Of a stretch of 64,000 nt of DNA, positions 53,696-63,058 are shown in pieces. The first letter of the stretch is position 1. Every line of letters starts with the position of its first letter. A model generated the notes under the pieces. The model searched no databases. It was not told the origin of the DNA and saw only the letters and a program-made list of their open reading frames with translations. This DNA is from Martelella endophytica (GTDB lineage: Bacteria > Pseudomonadota > Alphaproteobacteria > Rhizobiales > Rhizobiaceae). The position numbers and the translations under genes are program-made. The stretch lies in contig NZ_CP010803.1 in the NCBI RefSeq assembly GCF_000960975.1, positions 2,506,404 through 2,570,403 of the forward strand, read 5' to 3'.

Positions 53696-54583
53696 ATGGC
53701 CAATCTTCCGCCGCTCTCCAGTCTGCTCGCCTTCGAGGCCGTCTATCGCACCGGCTCGGTGACCGATGCGGCGCGCATGCTGGGCCGCACCCATGGCGCG
53801 GTGTCGAAGCAGTTGAAGCAGCTGCACGAGCATTCGGGTGTCGATCTTTTTGAAAAGCATGGTTCCGGCCTTATGCTGACGGATCACGGTCGTGCCTTCG
53901 CCAGGACGGTGGCGGCGGCGCTCGACGACATTCGCGGCGGCTATGACACGCTCGTCGCCTCCTGCTGCAGGCAACCCGTAAAGCTGCTCGCAAGTGCCAC
54001 CTTCGCCCGGACCTGGCTGATACCGGTGCTGTCGCGGTTCAGTACGGCCTTCTCCGATATCGAGATCGCGCTGCAGCTCGTCGGCCCCGGTGGCAGCCGC
54101 GATTATGAAGGCGTTTCCGATCTCAGCTTTTCCTACAACCGACTCTTGAGCCCCGAAATGCTTGATGGCGCCGTATCGCTCGGGGATATCGCGATGGGCC
54201 CCGTGCTTGCGCCGGATTATCCGCATCGTCTGGAGGCGGGGACGCTTTCCTTCGCAACACGGATCGACCGGCGGCGGACGGAGACCATGTGGCAGACCTG
54301 GTCGCAGCTTTCGGGCATTGCAGTGAAGACGCAAAAGGAGCTGGTGTTCGACCACACCTATCTCGGCTTTCAGGCGGCACGGACCGGCATGGGCGCGGTA
54401 ATGGCGCCATCCTTTCTCGTCCGCAGCATGCTGGAAAGCGGCGAGTTGATTGCGCCGGCCGGCTTCGTCACCTTCGAAGATGGCTTCATCGTTAGGCCGA
54501 CCTGGCCTAGGGACCGCGCACCCAATCCGGATGCGCTGACGCTTCTCGACTGGCTGAAGGACAATGCGCGGCTCGAGGCGTAA
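53696..54583 (+). CDS. LysR family regulator, GcvA-like
   Basis: A 295-aa LTTR starting at ATG 53696 (MANLPPLSSLLAFEAVYRTG). HTH: SVTDAARMLGRTHGAVSKQL, then VDLFEKHGSGLMLTDHGRAF. The sensor domain ends APNPDALTLLDWLKDNARLE. The PPLSSLLAFEAV opening and Leu/Ala HTH resemble the GcvA/AmpR group. No sigma-like ribosome binding site is obvious because an inverted repeat occupies that place; a TTG at 53654 is an alternative start. Followed by a terminator. Confidence 0.85.
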   Translation: MANLPPLSSLLAFEAVYRTGSVTDAARMLGRTHGAVSKQLKQLHEHSGVDLFEKHGSGLMLTDHGRAFARTVAAALDDIRGGYDTLVASCCRQPVKLLASATFARTWLIPVLSRFSTAFSDIEIALQLVGPGGSRDYEGVSDLSFSYNRLLSPEMLDGAVSLGDIAMGPVLAPDYPHRLEAGTLSFATRIDRRRTETMWQTWSQLSGIAVKTQKELVFDHTYLGFQAARTGMGAVMAPSFLVRSMLESGELIAPAGFVTFEDGFIVRPTWPRDRAPNPDALTLLDWLKDNARLEA

Positions 54584-54586
54584 AGA

Positions 54587-54611
54587 GCGCCCGCCGACAA
54601 GGGGCGGGCGC
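54587..54611. terminator. Terminator between LysR and phosphatase genes
   Basis: GCGCCCGCC-N7-GGCGGGCGC followed by CTTGTTCTT. It lies between convergent stops and may act in both directions. Confidence 0.7.
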
Positions 54612-54618
54612 CTTGTTC

Positions 54619-55491
54619 TTACTGTGCGGGCGTCCAGGGATCGAGCGCGTCGATCTTGTCCTGGCGGCGCTGGTCGGTCGACTTGCCGTAATCGCCGCCG
54701 AAGGCCGCCGATTCCCATGAGCCGTATTCCGGGTTGGGGAACATGATCCAGTCATGACCCCAGTGATCGGCGGTCTCGTCGAAGACCGCGTCGCGATCGG
54801 CAATCGAACCATCGGCCTTGTCGGTGAAGTCGCCGAGGTTGTCGCCCATCAGCAGCAGCACGCGATAGTCCTTGGCGACATAGTCGATGCGGCTTTCCTT
54901 GGCCGAGGTCCATTCTTCCTTGTCACCGCGCAAAAGCACGGTATCGACATTGCCGCCCATCGGGAAACCGAGGGCTTCAAGATTGCTGACCGTGCCGTCC
55001 TTCTCGATTGCCTTGCGGTTGGAGACGTAGAAGATCTTGACGCCCTTGCTGTCGGCATAGTTCAGGAAATCGAGCGCACCGGGAACCGCCGTCGAGGTCT
55101 CGCTGTTGACGTAGTCGGTCCATTCCTTCGAGCTGTAATCGGTGCCGCGCGTGACCAGAGAAGCTTCGTAATTGCCGTTGTCGAGCATGGTCTCGTCGAG
55201 GTCGGTGATGATCGCGACCGGAAGGTCGGCATAGCCTTCCGGCTGCTTGTCGGAAACCGCCGTCCAGTCCGCGTCGGCAAGCGCCGCATCGAGTTGCAGC
55301 TTCGCAAGCGTGAAGAGCTGGGAAACGGTCGCCTTGTATTCGACCGAGGTTTCCATCCAGAGCGTTGCATTCAGCAGGTCGTTCTGAGGAACGGTGGCGT
55401 CCTGGGCCATGGCCGGGCCGGCAAGGCAGGCTGCGGTCAACGACAGGGTCAGGGCGGACATTGTGGAGAGGCGGACAATGGGCGAGGGCAT
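54619..55491 (-). CDS. HAD acid phosphatase, lipoprotein e(P4)-like 5'-nucleotidase
   Basis: A 290-aa exported phosphatase starting at ATG 55491 behind AAGGAGCCCGC. Signal peptide MPSPIVRLSTMSALTLSLTA, then ACLAGPAMA. The catalytic motif is AIITDLDETMLDNGNY (DxDET), then FYVSNRKAIEKDGTV and LLMGDNLGDF. This is the class C acid phosphatase/e(P4) family, which dephosphorylates nucleotides in the periplasm. The Cys before the cleavage site (AACLAG) could make it a lipoprotein, but it is not a clean lipobox. Confidence 0.85.
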   Translation of the reverse strand: MPSPIVRLSTMSALTLSLTAACLAGPAMAQDATVPQNDLLNATLWMETSVEYKATVSQLFTLAKLQLDAALADADWTAVSDKQPEGYADLPVAIITDLDETMLDNGNYEASLVTRGTDYSSKEWTDYVNSETSTAVPGALDFLNYADSKGVKIFYVSNRKAIEKDGTVSNLEALGFPMGGNVDTVLLRGDKEEWTSAKESRIDYVAKDYRVLLLMGDNLGDFTDKADGSIADRDAVFDETADHWGHDWIMFPNPEYGSWESAAFGGDYGKSTDQRRQDKIDALDPWTPAQ

Positions 55492-55802
55492 GCGGGCTCC
55501 TTCATGCGGAATACCGGCGCTGTGCGTGCGGCTTTGCTCCGGCTGTTGGCGGAATATTGCAATTTTGTGACAACGGTTGTGACACGTCAACAGCGCAATG
55601 GCGCCGCCTCTGACATGTCACCCAAGTCCTTCCGTATTGGGAGCATCCGCGCTGAGCTGAAGGCCGAAGTGTGGGATGCGGCAAAAATTCGCGTCAAACC
55701 AATTCTCATTTTCCCGCCAATGCAATAACGTCCGGAAAAGACAGCGAAAGCGATACACAAACCTCAGGTGATTTGCCGGGTTTGCGGGAACCGGACGGGA
55801 CG

Positions 55803-58478
55803 ATGACGAACTGGGTATATGGCTTCGGATTTGACGCGACGGAGGGCCACGACATCGATCGGGACCGGCTGGGCGGCAAGGGCGCGAGCCTCGCCGAGAT
55901 GGCCCGCATGGGGCTCCCCGTGCCGCCGGGCATCACCATCATCGCCGATGTCTGCCGCTATTTCTACGACAACGACAAGCGCTTTCCGGAGGGGTTGAAG
56001 GAGGCGGTCGAGGCGGGGCTGCGACAGGTGGAGGCGGCGACCGGCCGGCATTTCGGCGAGCGCAAAAAGCCACTCCTGCTCTCGGTGCGTTCCGGCTCGC
56101 GTGTCTCGATGCCCGGCATGATGGACACGGTGCTGAATCTCGGGCTCAACGACGAGACCGTGCGGGCGCTGGCGGAAGATACCGGCGACGAGCGTTTCGC
56201 CTATGACAGCTATCGCCGCTTCATCCAGATGTATGCCGATGTCGTGCTGGGGCTTGACGCGGAACTGTTCGAGGAACTGCTGGAAGAGCGGCTTTCCGAG
56301 CTCGGCCATCATCAGGATACCCGCCTTTCCGCCGCCGAGCTCAAGGATATCGTTACGCACTACAAGGATTTCCTCGAGGAGGAGCTCGGCGAGAGCTTTC
56401 CGCAGGACCCGTACGAACAGCTCTGGGGCGCGATCTCGGCGGTCTTTTCAAGCTGGACCAGCGCGCGTGCGACCACCTTCCGGGCGCTGCACGCAATCCC
56501 CTTCGAATGGGGCACCGCGGTCAATATCCAGGCCATGGTGTTCGGCAATCTCGGCAATGATTCCGCCACCGGCGTCGCCTTTACCCGCAATCCGTCGACG
56601 GGAGAGAAAGCGCTCTACGGCGAGTTCCTGGTCAATGCCCAGGGCGAGGATGTGGTGGCCGGCATCCGCACGCCGCAGAGCGTGACTGAAGCCGGGCGCA
56701 TTGCTTCCGGCAGCGACCGGCCGTCGCTGGAAAAACTGATGCCCGAAGCCTTCGATGCGCTGGTCAAGGTCTCCGCCCGGCTGGAGCGCCATTATGGCGA
56801 CGTGCAGGACATGGAGTTTACCATCGAGCGCGGCCGGCTTTTCATGCTGCAGACCCGCGCAGGCAAGCGCTCGGCGGGGGCGGCGATGAAGATCGCGATG
56901 GACATGGCCGATGAGGGGCTGATCAGCCGCTCCGAGGCCATCATCCGCGTCGATCCCGCAACCCTCGACCAGATGCTGCATCCGACGATTTCGCCCGACT
57001 ACAAAGGCACGCAGATCGGCTCCGGCCTGCCGGCGTCCCCGGGTGCGGTGACCGGCGAGATCGTGTTTTCGGCCGAGGAGGCGATCAGCGCCCATGCCGA
57101 GGGCCGCAAGGTCATTCTGGTGCGCACCGAAACGAGCCCGGAGGATATCCACGGCATGACGGCTGCCGTTGGCGTGCTGACCACGCGCGGCGGCATGACC
57201 AGCCACGCCGCTGTCGTCGCTCGTGGCATGGGGGTCCCTTGCGTGACGGGTGCCGGCAACATGCGCGTCGACCGGTTTGCCAATATTCTCCATGGCATCG
57301 GCGGTGCGATGATGCATCCCGGCGATCGCATCACCATCGATGGTTCGACCGGCCGCATCCTCAAGGGCGCCGCACCGACCCAGAAGCCGGCGCTTTCCGA
57401 GGATTTCCAGCGTCTGATGGGCTGGGCCGACGATGTCCGCCGCATGAGGGTGCGCACCAATGCCGATACCCCCGGTGACGCGCGCGCCGCCCGCGATTTC
57501 GGCGCGGAGGGAATCGGGCTTTGCCGCACCGAGCACATGTTCTTCGATGGCGGCCGCATCCACACCATGCGCCGGATGATCCTTGCCGAAACCGAAGAGG
57601 GCCGTCGCGAGGCTTTGGACCAGCTGCTGCCGATGCAGCGCGCCGACTTCGAGGAATTGTTCGCCATCATGCACGGCCTGCCGGTGACGATCCGTCTGCT
57701 CGACCCGCCGCTGCACGAATTCCTGCCGAAGACGGCGGGCGAGGTCGAGGACGTGGCCCAGGGACTTGGGATGGATACCGACGCGCTTCGCCACCGGCTG
57801 GACGCGCTCTATGAATTCAACCCGATGCTTGGCCATCGCGGCTGTCGGCTGGCGATCTCCTATCCGGAAATCGCCGAGATGCAGGCCCGTGCGATCTTCG
57901 AGGCGGCCGTGGCCGCGGCGCGGATGACGGGGGAACCGGTGGTGCCGGAGATCCTGGTGCCGCTTGTCAGCCTGCGCGCCGAGCTCGATTACGTGAAAGC
58001 GCGCATCGAAGCGGTGGCGCGCGCGGTGATGGACGAGAGCGGCATGGAACTCGATTATCTCGTCGGCTCCATGATCGAGCTGCCGCGCGCTGCACTGCGC
58101 GCCCACGAGATCGCCGAGACGGCCGCCTTTTTCTCGCTTGGCACCAACGACCTGACGCAGACGACCTTCGGCCTCTCGCGCGACGATGCGCCGGGTTTTC
58201 TCGGCAATTACCAGAAGAAGGGCATCATCGAGCGCGATCCCTTCATCTCGCTCGATTTCGATGGCGTCGGCGAACTCCTGAAGCTCGCCGCCGAGCGCGG
58301 GCGGACGACGAAGCCGGATCTTCCGATCGGCATCTGCGGGGAGCATGGCGGCGACCCGGTGTCGATCAATTTCTGCGAGGGGCTGGGGCTCGACTACGTT
58401 TCCTGCTCGCCCTTCCGCGTGCCGACCGCCCGTCTGGCCGCCGCTCAGGCGACCATCCGCCACACGACGGAAAGCTGA
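55803..58478 (+). CDS. ppdK: Pyruvate, phosphate dikinase
   Basis: An 891-aa enzyme starting at ATG 55803 (MTNWVYGFGFDATEGHDIDR); the in-frame extension to 55671 is not conserved. N-terminal nucleotide-binding domain (LGGKGASLAEMARMGLPVPP), central phospho-His in GGMTSHAAVVARGMGVPCVT (His about 468), and C-terminal PEP domain with GICGEHGGDP (active Cys about 844). It interconverts pyruvate and PEP using ATP and phosphate, relevant to gluconeogenesis. Full length. No Rp1-type regulatory protein gene is adjacent. Confidence 0.96.
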   Translation: MTNWVYGFGFDATEGHDIDRDRLGGKGASLAEMARMGLPVPPGITIIADVCRYFYDNDKRFPEGLKEAVEAGLRQVEAATGRHFGERKKPLLLSVRSGSRVSMPGMMDTVLNLGLNDETVRALAEDTGDERFAYDSYRRFIQMYADVVLGLDAELFEELLEERLSELGHHQDTRLSAAELKDIVTHYKDFLEEELGESFPQDPYEQLWGAISAVFSSWTSARATTFRALHAIPFEWGTAVNIQAMVFGNLGNDSATGVAFTRNPSTGEKALYGEFLVNAQGEDVVAGIRTPQSVTEAGRIASGSDRPSLEKLMPEAFDALVKVSARLERHYGDVQDMEFTIERGRLFMLQTRAGKRSAGAAMKIAMDMADEGLISRSEAIIRVDPATLDQMLHPTISPDYKGTQIGSGLPASPGAVTGEIVFSAEEAISAHAEGRKVILVRTETSPEDIHGMTAAVGVLTTRGGMTSHAAVVARGMGVPCVTGAGNMRVDRFANILHGIGGAMMHPGDRITIDGSTGRILKGAAPTQKPALSEDFQRLMGWADDVRRMRVRTNADTPGDARAARDFGAEGIGLCRTEHMFFDGGRIHTMRRMILAETEEGRREALDQLLPMQRADFEELFAIMHGLPVTIRLLDPPLHEFLPKTAGEVEDVAQGLGMDTDALRHRLDALYEFNPMLGHRGCRLAISYPEIAEMQARAIFEAAVAAARMTGEPVVPEILVPLVSLRAELDYVKARIEAVARAVMDESGMELDYLVGSMIELPRAALRAHEIAETAAFFSLGTNDLTQTTFGLSRDDAPGFLGNYQKKGIIERDPFISLDFDGVGELLKLAAERGRTTKPDLPIGICGEHGGDPVSINFCEGLGLDYVSCSPFRVPTARLAAAQATIRHTTES

Positions 58479-58484
58479 TACCGA

Positions 58485-59399
58485 TCAGGTCCGCGGCAGC
58501 CGGTAGTGCCCCTTGAGCAGCGCTGGCCCGTCGGTCTCCACCTTGCCGCGCTCGACGAGATCCTCGATATGGGCGAGCACGGAGAGGGCCGCGGCCCCGT
58601 GCAGGGTTTCGCTGGTGGTGCGGTAGATGACCTTCACCATGGCCTCGATGGTCTCGTCGCCGGCGGCGAGGCGCGCGAGGATCGCCCGCTCGCGCATGCG
58701 CCGGTGCGAACGGATGCCGCGCACGAAGCCGTGGGCGCCGGTCACCGGTCCGCCATGGCCTGGCAGGTAGATCGTCTCCGGCCGCTGCAGCAGCTTCTCG
58801 AGCGAAGCCATGTAGTCGCGCATCGAACCATCCGGCGGCGAGACGATGGTGGTCGACCAGCCCATCACATGGTCGCCGGAAAGCAGATAGGGCGTGCCGG
58901 CAAGCGCGAAGGCGAGGTGGTTGGCCGTATGTCCCGGCGTGTGCACCGCTTCGAGCACCCGCTCGCCCGCCGCCAGACGGTCACCGTCGGCGAGTATGAT
59001 ATCGGGCGTCAGCGCCATGTCGCCGCTTTCGGCAAATGGATTGGTTTCGCCCGCGTGCAGCGGCCGTGCGGGCTGGTGCGGACCGAAGCCGGCGATCGGC
59101 GCGCCTGTCTCGGCCTTCAGCCGATGCGCCAGCGGCGTGTGGTCGAGGTGGGTGTGGGTGATGGCGATAGCCGCGACGCGCCGCCCGTCGATGGCCTTGA
59201 GCCAATGGTCGAGATGGCCGGGCAGATCCGGCCCCGGATCGACGATGACGAGATCCCGTTCGCCGAGGAGATAGCCATTGGTGCCCGCGAATGTGAAGGG
59301 CGAGGGGTTTTCGGCCGTCAGCCGGTATAGCCCGTCGGTGATCCTCACCGGCGTCCCGTAAGAGGGGTCGAAGTCCCTGTCGAAGTCCGGCTCCGCCAT
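58485..59399 (-). CDS. Metallo-beta-lactamase fold hydrolase
   Basis: A 304-aa MBL-fold protein. Strand-loop VIVDPGPDLPGHLDH, the metal motif ITHTHLDHTPLAHRL (HxHxDH), EAVHTPGHTANHLAF, LLSGDHVMGWST and a C-terminal winged-helix-like tail (SVLAHIEDLVERGKVETDGP). This is the LACTB2-like group. The substrate is unknown; such proteins range from RNases to lactonases. It converges on ppdK, 6 bp away. Confidence 0.85.
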   Translation of the reverse strand: MAEPDFDRDFDPSYGTPVRITDGLYRLTAENPSPFTFAGTNGYLLGERDLVIVDPGPDLPGHLDHWLKAIDGRRVAAIAITHTHLDHTPLAHRLKAETGAPIAGFGPHQPARPLHAGETNPFAESGDMALTPDIILADGDRLAAGERVLEAVHTPGHTANHLAFALAGTPYLLSGDHVMGWSTTIVSPPDGSMRDYMASLEKLLQRPETIYLPGHGGPVTGAHGFVRGIRSHRRMRERAILARLAAGDETIEAMVKVIYRTTSETLHGAAALSVLAHIEDLVERGKVETDGPALLKGHYRLPRT

Positions 59400-59553
59400 A
59401 TCCGCTCGCTGTCATCAGGTTGACGCCTTATCGCCTGCGGGCTTGTGGATGCGCAAGAGCCCGGTCGCGAAAAACCCTGACATGTCTTCCAATTAGACAT
59501 TGTCGCTCCCCTTCGGCTTTGCTATGAGGCTTCCGATCCGCGATCCGGCATCA

Positions 59554-59628
59554 TGGGGTGTAGCCAAGCGGTAAGGCACCGGTTTTTGGTACCGGTATGC
59601 GCTGGTTCGAATCCAGCCACCCCAGCCA
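59554..59628 (+). tRNA. tRNA-Gln (anticodon UUG)
   Basis: A complete cloverleaf: acceptor TGGGGTG/CACCCCA, anticodon stem CCGGT/ACCGG with loop TTTTGGT (anticodon TTG), T-arm GCTGG-TTCGAAT-CCAGC, discriminator G and encoded CCA at 59626-59628. An integrase gene follows 125 bp downstream, so this tRNA 3' end is the probable attachment site. An upstream TTGTCG-N16-CTATGA may be its promoter. Confidence 0.93.
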
Positions 59629-59752
59629 AATCTATCTTCAAGTCATTGAAATAAGACGCAGTTTTATCTGTTTCCCTGCGAATTCACACCGCAGTGTCAC
59701 ACATGACTGTATCGCAAACGGCATCAGGCTGCTTCAGATGAGGTTGAAGCCC

Positions 59753-61688
59753 ATGCCGATGATCGCCCATGTTTTCCGCCGAGGTGCCGTTTACACCTGG
59801 CGCCGCCGTGTTCCCGTTCGCTCTGGAAATACAACCAAAGCTAGTTATATTCAGGTAAGCCTGCACACACACGACCCCGCCAAGGCTCGCGTGATCGGTG
59901 CAGCCCTGCATGCGACAAGCGAGAGAGCGTTCGAATTGATGGCAGCTTCACGATTAACCGCCGAGCAGGCAAGGGCATGGCTCGAGCACGTCGTAAAATC
60001 AGAACTTGATGCGATCGACAATCGCCGCCTTGCGGAACATGACGATATCTCGGGAGGCGGCTACGAGGACAACCGCCTTCTTGATGAATTGGCCGGGCAT
60101 TGTTTTCGCCTTCTGGCTCGGCAGGGAAAGAGCGCAGCATTTGATCCGTCGAAAGACAAGGCGCTGGCGGCGCGTGGCTTTTCCGAGGAGGAGATCGTAC
60201 GCGGCGGTTATCTGCTGGATATCTACAAGCGGGATTTCTGGTCTGATGCGCGACATGGCAAGACCGTGCGCGAAGCCGGTCGTGTGCTTGGTCAGAATGA
60301 AATATCGTCTCTGGTTTACATGGAGCTCAGACGGATACAGATGGAAGGAAGATCAGTTGCCCTTTCCGCTTCGCTGAACCCGGATGATGACCGCTTGGGC
60401 GACGCCATTGCGGCCGCGAGCAGGGTGATCGAAGCGCGGGAAAGCGCTCGCCGCAATATTTTTGCCGACGGCACGGCAGCTGCCCCGCAAGGACAGGATG
60501 CCGCGCTCGGTGGCGCAACGCCCGAGCCCGAAGCCATATCCGTCAAGCAGGTCGAACCGCTCGTTTTCCAGGGGAGCAGCTATTCGGACGATATCACTGA
60601 TGTCATTTGCCGTCTGAAAGCGATCAAGAAGCGCGAGGGAGCCGACGAGAAGGCGCTGCGGCAGTTCAATCAGGTATTCGGTGTTTTTCGGGAAATCATC
60701 GGCGTCCAGAAGATTCAGGAACTGCGGCAGCATCATTTCGCTCGCTACGTGGACACGCTGGGCGAATTGCCCACGACCTATCGGAAGAGCCCGCGCGATA
60801 GGGACCGTCCATTGATTGAAATTCTCGAGGAAGCGCGAGATCTGCCTGATGACAAGAAGGGTATGTCGGCCTCAACGCTCAACCGAAACCTGACGTTTCT
60901 CGGTATGCTTTTGCAGAAGGCGAGATCGGAGGGCCATGACGTTGATCCGAAAATCGACCTGAAAGGCCTGAAGCCGCGAAAGACGGTCAAGGCGCGCGAT
61001 GAAAAACGCGTTTACACCAGAAGAGGTCCAGAAAATTTTTCAGCATCCCATGTGGACTGGTTGCGCCGGCAAACATCGACGTCGTGAACCCGGCTCTCAA
61101 GTTATCATGGACGGCCGATACTGGGTTCCATTGATAGCGGCATTGACAGGCGCGAGGCGAGAAGAAATTGCGGGTATTAAGGCTGCTGAAATCATTCAGG
61201 TTGACGGCACCTGGTGCTTCGATATCAAGCCTAACGCAAACCGTCGCCTCAAGAACCGCCAGTCGGAGAGGCGTGTTCCGATTCACGCGCAGCTTCTTGA
61301 CCTGGGCTTGATCAAGTATGTGAGAAGCATGGCCCGTCGCGGCGCGACGGTCGATCTGTTTCCTGACCTGAAACCGAGCAAAGCAACAGGAAATTTCGGA
61401 GACCAAGCCTACCCGGCTTTCGCAAACGCGATGAATGACCAAATCTCCGATGTAGATAAAAAATCCCTACATTCTTTCCGGCATTATATCATCGATGTGA
61501 TCAACAATACCTCGGTCAAAAGTGAGTATCGCAACGACCTCCTTGGTCATCTCGGTGAGAGTATTGGCTCCAGCAGATATGGCAGCGGCACCAGCATCGC
61601 CAACCTTCGTGCAACCATCGATCTCTTGCCGCGTATTGCTGCCCTGGAACCGTTTTGTCAGACGTTCGAGGCTGGTTCGCAATCGTGA
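59753..61688 (+). pseudogene. Tyrosine-type site-specific integrase, split by a +1 frameshift
   Basis: The first frame (ATG 59753, MPMIAHVFRRGAVYTWRRRV) carries the N-terminal binding and core-binding domains and ends at 61087. The second frame (from about 60999, NAFTPEEVQKIFQHPMWTG) carries the catalytic domain with all key residues: ALTGARREEIAGI (Arg), the Lys strand, HSFRHYIID (His-x-x-Arg), LLGHLGES (His) and the RYGSG Tyr. The junction is at a run of five A at 61002-61006; removing one A restores a single frame of about 645 aa. This may be a true mutation, a sequencing error, or less likely programmed shifting. It is adjacent to tRNA-Gln, as expected for this family. Confidence 0.8.
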
Positions 61689-61818
61689 TTGGTAAACGGC
61701 TTTCGATGTTTCGGTGAGCCGATCGGGCGTAGCGTCGGCGCAGTCACGAACAATTTGCCCCGATGGATGAAAGGCGGATTTTGTTACCACCGCATCCGTA
61801 ACGAACTGACGTCGGTGG

Positions 61819-61859
61819 CTAAAGCGCCGGTCTGATTGGATCAGATCGGCGCTTTAGCT
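61819..61859. terminator. Long hairpin downstream of the integrase
   Basis: GCTAAAGCGCCG pairs with CGGCGCTTTAGC, and inside it TCTGAT-TGG-ATCAGA pairs as well; TATTTGTTTTAG follows. It is probably a terminator for the integrase, read 5' to 3' on the plus strand. Confidence 0.65.
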
Positions 61860-61872
61860 ATTTGTTTTAGCC

Positions 61873-61915
61873 GCATAATCTTATCGATCCTCGCTTTGCT
61901 CCGGTCGGATTATGC
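61873..61915. other. Inverted repeat upstream of mobC; candidate oriT region
   Basis: GCATAATC (61873-61880) and GATTATGC (61908-61915) flank a 27-bp loop. The 348-bp gap 61689-62036 otherwise has no ORF and is AT-richer toward mobC (for example GTTTTGTTTTTTCAC). Mobilisation regions often place oriT directly upstream of mobC, but no nic sequence I can recognise is present. Confidence 0.35.
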
Positions 61916-62036
61916 TCGAGGCGACTCTTCTTTCCGTTTTGTTTTTTCACAAAAATCGAGCACTTTTGATTCATTCAATGCTCCTCGCACGCCGGGGGTA
62001 AAATTCCCTGTGAACCGGAAAGTGAAGGATAAGATC

Positions 62037-62363
62037 ATGGCTGGACGCCCAAGGAAAGCTGAAGCGGAAAAGAGCAAAAAGAGGGAAGTGTGGATTACAG
62101 ATTGTCGTTGGGAGGAGATCCGTAAGGAGGCAAAGGCTGCCGGAATGACGATCTCAGCCTATCTCCGCCAGAGGCGTAGTGACCGCCCGATCAGCGCCAG
62201 GCAGGGATTGCTGATTATCGAGACCTTGCAAGGTATCCGGGATCGGCAGGACCATCTGGTCGATGTGATTGACAGGAACGGCGGGAATGCTGAAGTGCTC
62301 CAGGCGCTTCTCCGACTTGAGCGTGCCTATGATCGTGTCGTTGACGGCTTGGTGTTCCGATGA
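62037..62363 (+). CDS. MobC-like relaxosome accessory protein
   Basis: A 108-aa protein starting at ATG 62037 behind GAAGGATAAGATC. It is basic at the N terminus (MAGRPRKAEAEKSKKREVWI) and then shows a ribbon-helix-helix pattern (TDCRWEEIRKEAKAAGMTIS, then AYLRQRRSDRPI), followed by a helical tail. This is the layout of plasmid MobC/RHH accessory proteins that bind oriT. The longer frame to 61836 crosses the hairpins and is unconserved. It overlaps the next gene by 4 bp (ATGA). Confidence 0.72.
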   Translation: MAGRPRKAEAEKSKKREVWITDCRWEEIRKEAKAAGMTISAYLRQRRSDRPISARQGLLIIETLQGIRDRQDHLVDVIDRNGGNAEVLQALLRLERAYDRVVDGLVFR

Positions 62364-62947
62364 TCCTGGGATGGTCGCCGCATAGCGGAGCGGATCTGCG
62401 GACCAACCTGATGGCAGCGATCCGGTATCTGATCGCGCAGCGCGTCACCAAGGACATGAACGGGCAGCGCCTTTCTGTTCTCCGCGACCCTGCGCCGGAA
62501 GTCCTGATCAGTGACCCGCGGCTCGTGCTGGCTGCGATGCAGCTTTTGGAGACCAAGCATCGCTATTCGGTCGCGACCCTGTCCTTTGATCGCAGCGATA
62601 TTGATGTCGTCGCATTCAATGCCGGTGATGCCGCCTCGCGAATGCAGGTTGGCCAGACATTGAACCTCTTCTTCCATGTGGCCTATGCCGGGCTGCCGCA
62701 GAGGGCCTGCCTTCATTCGCTTGTCGGCACGCACACTCATACCGGCCGACTGGAGGTGAACATCATGCTGCCGCGGGCGGTTTTGAAAGCAGATGGTAGC
62801 CCGCGCGCCTATAACGCCAATCCGCCCGGAAAAGTCAGCCGCAGCCTTTGGGATTCCTTTCGTGATACGGTCAATGGCCGTTTCGGGTGGGCAGATCCTC
62901 TTTCACCGCTGCGAAAGCGCGATTTCGCAATGACCGACAGGCTGTGA
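62360..62947 (+). CDS. Truncated relaxase-like protein, 3' end in the IS21 insertion
   Basis: A 195-aa frame coupled to the mobC-like gene. It contains CLHSLVGTHTHTGRLEVNIM, then LPRAVLKADGSPRAYNANPP, a His-rich strand and Asn/Arg pattern like the metal-binding motif of relaxases. The final TGA at 62945-62947 lies inside the presumed IS21 terminal sequence (TGTGATTAGG from 62943), so the protein seems cut off by the insertion. Relaxases are normally over 300 aa. I am unsure of the family; the context with mobC is the main support. Confidence 0.5.
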   Translation: MILGWSPHSGADLRTNLMAAIRYLIAQRVTKDMNGQRLSVLRDPAPEVLISDPRLVLAAMQLLETKHRYSVATLSFDRSDIDVVAFNAGDAASRMQVGQTLNLFFHVAYAGLPQRACLHSLVGTHTHTGRLEVNIMLPRAVLKADGSPRAYNANPPGKVSRSLWDSFRDTVNGRFGWADPLSPLRKRDFAMTDRL

Positions 62948-63025
62948 TTAGGCGTGGAATAAGGACCCCGTTAGAGGGGTGATCGGCTTCCAAAAGGGAC
63001 CCCTTCTGGCACAGGGGTTACAACA

Positions 63026-63056
63026 GCCTCCGGTTTATCTCGGAGGCTTTTTATTT
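63026..63056 (+). terminator. Hairpin and T-tract just before istA
   Basis: GCCTCCG-GTTTATCT-CGGAGGC followed by TTTTTATTT, 3 bp before the istA start. It would stop transcription entering the IS from the left. Its right arm (CGGAGGC) also contains the only ribosome-binding-like sequence for istA. Confidence 0.75.
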
Positions 63057-63058
63057 GG

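Noticed and set aside
56448..58463. A 671-codon minus-strand frame over ppdK
   Set aside because: Antisense shadow of a canonical pyruvate, phosphate dikinase.
61002..61006. Programmed frameshifting in the integrase
   Set aside because: Five A before CGC is not a full -1 slippery heptamer, and a +1 shift is needed. No downstream structure was obvious, so a mutation or read error is more likely.
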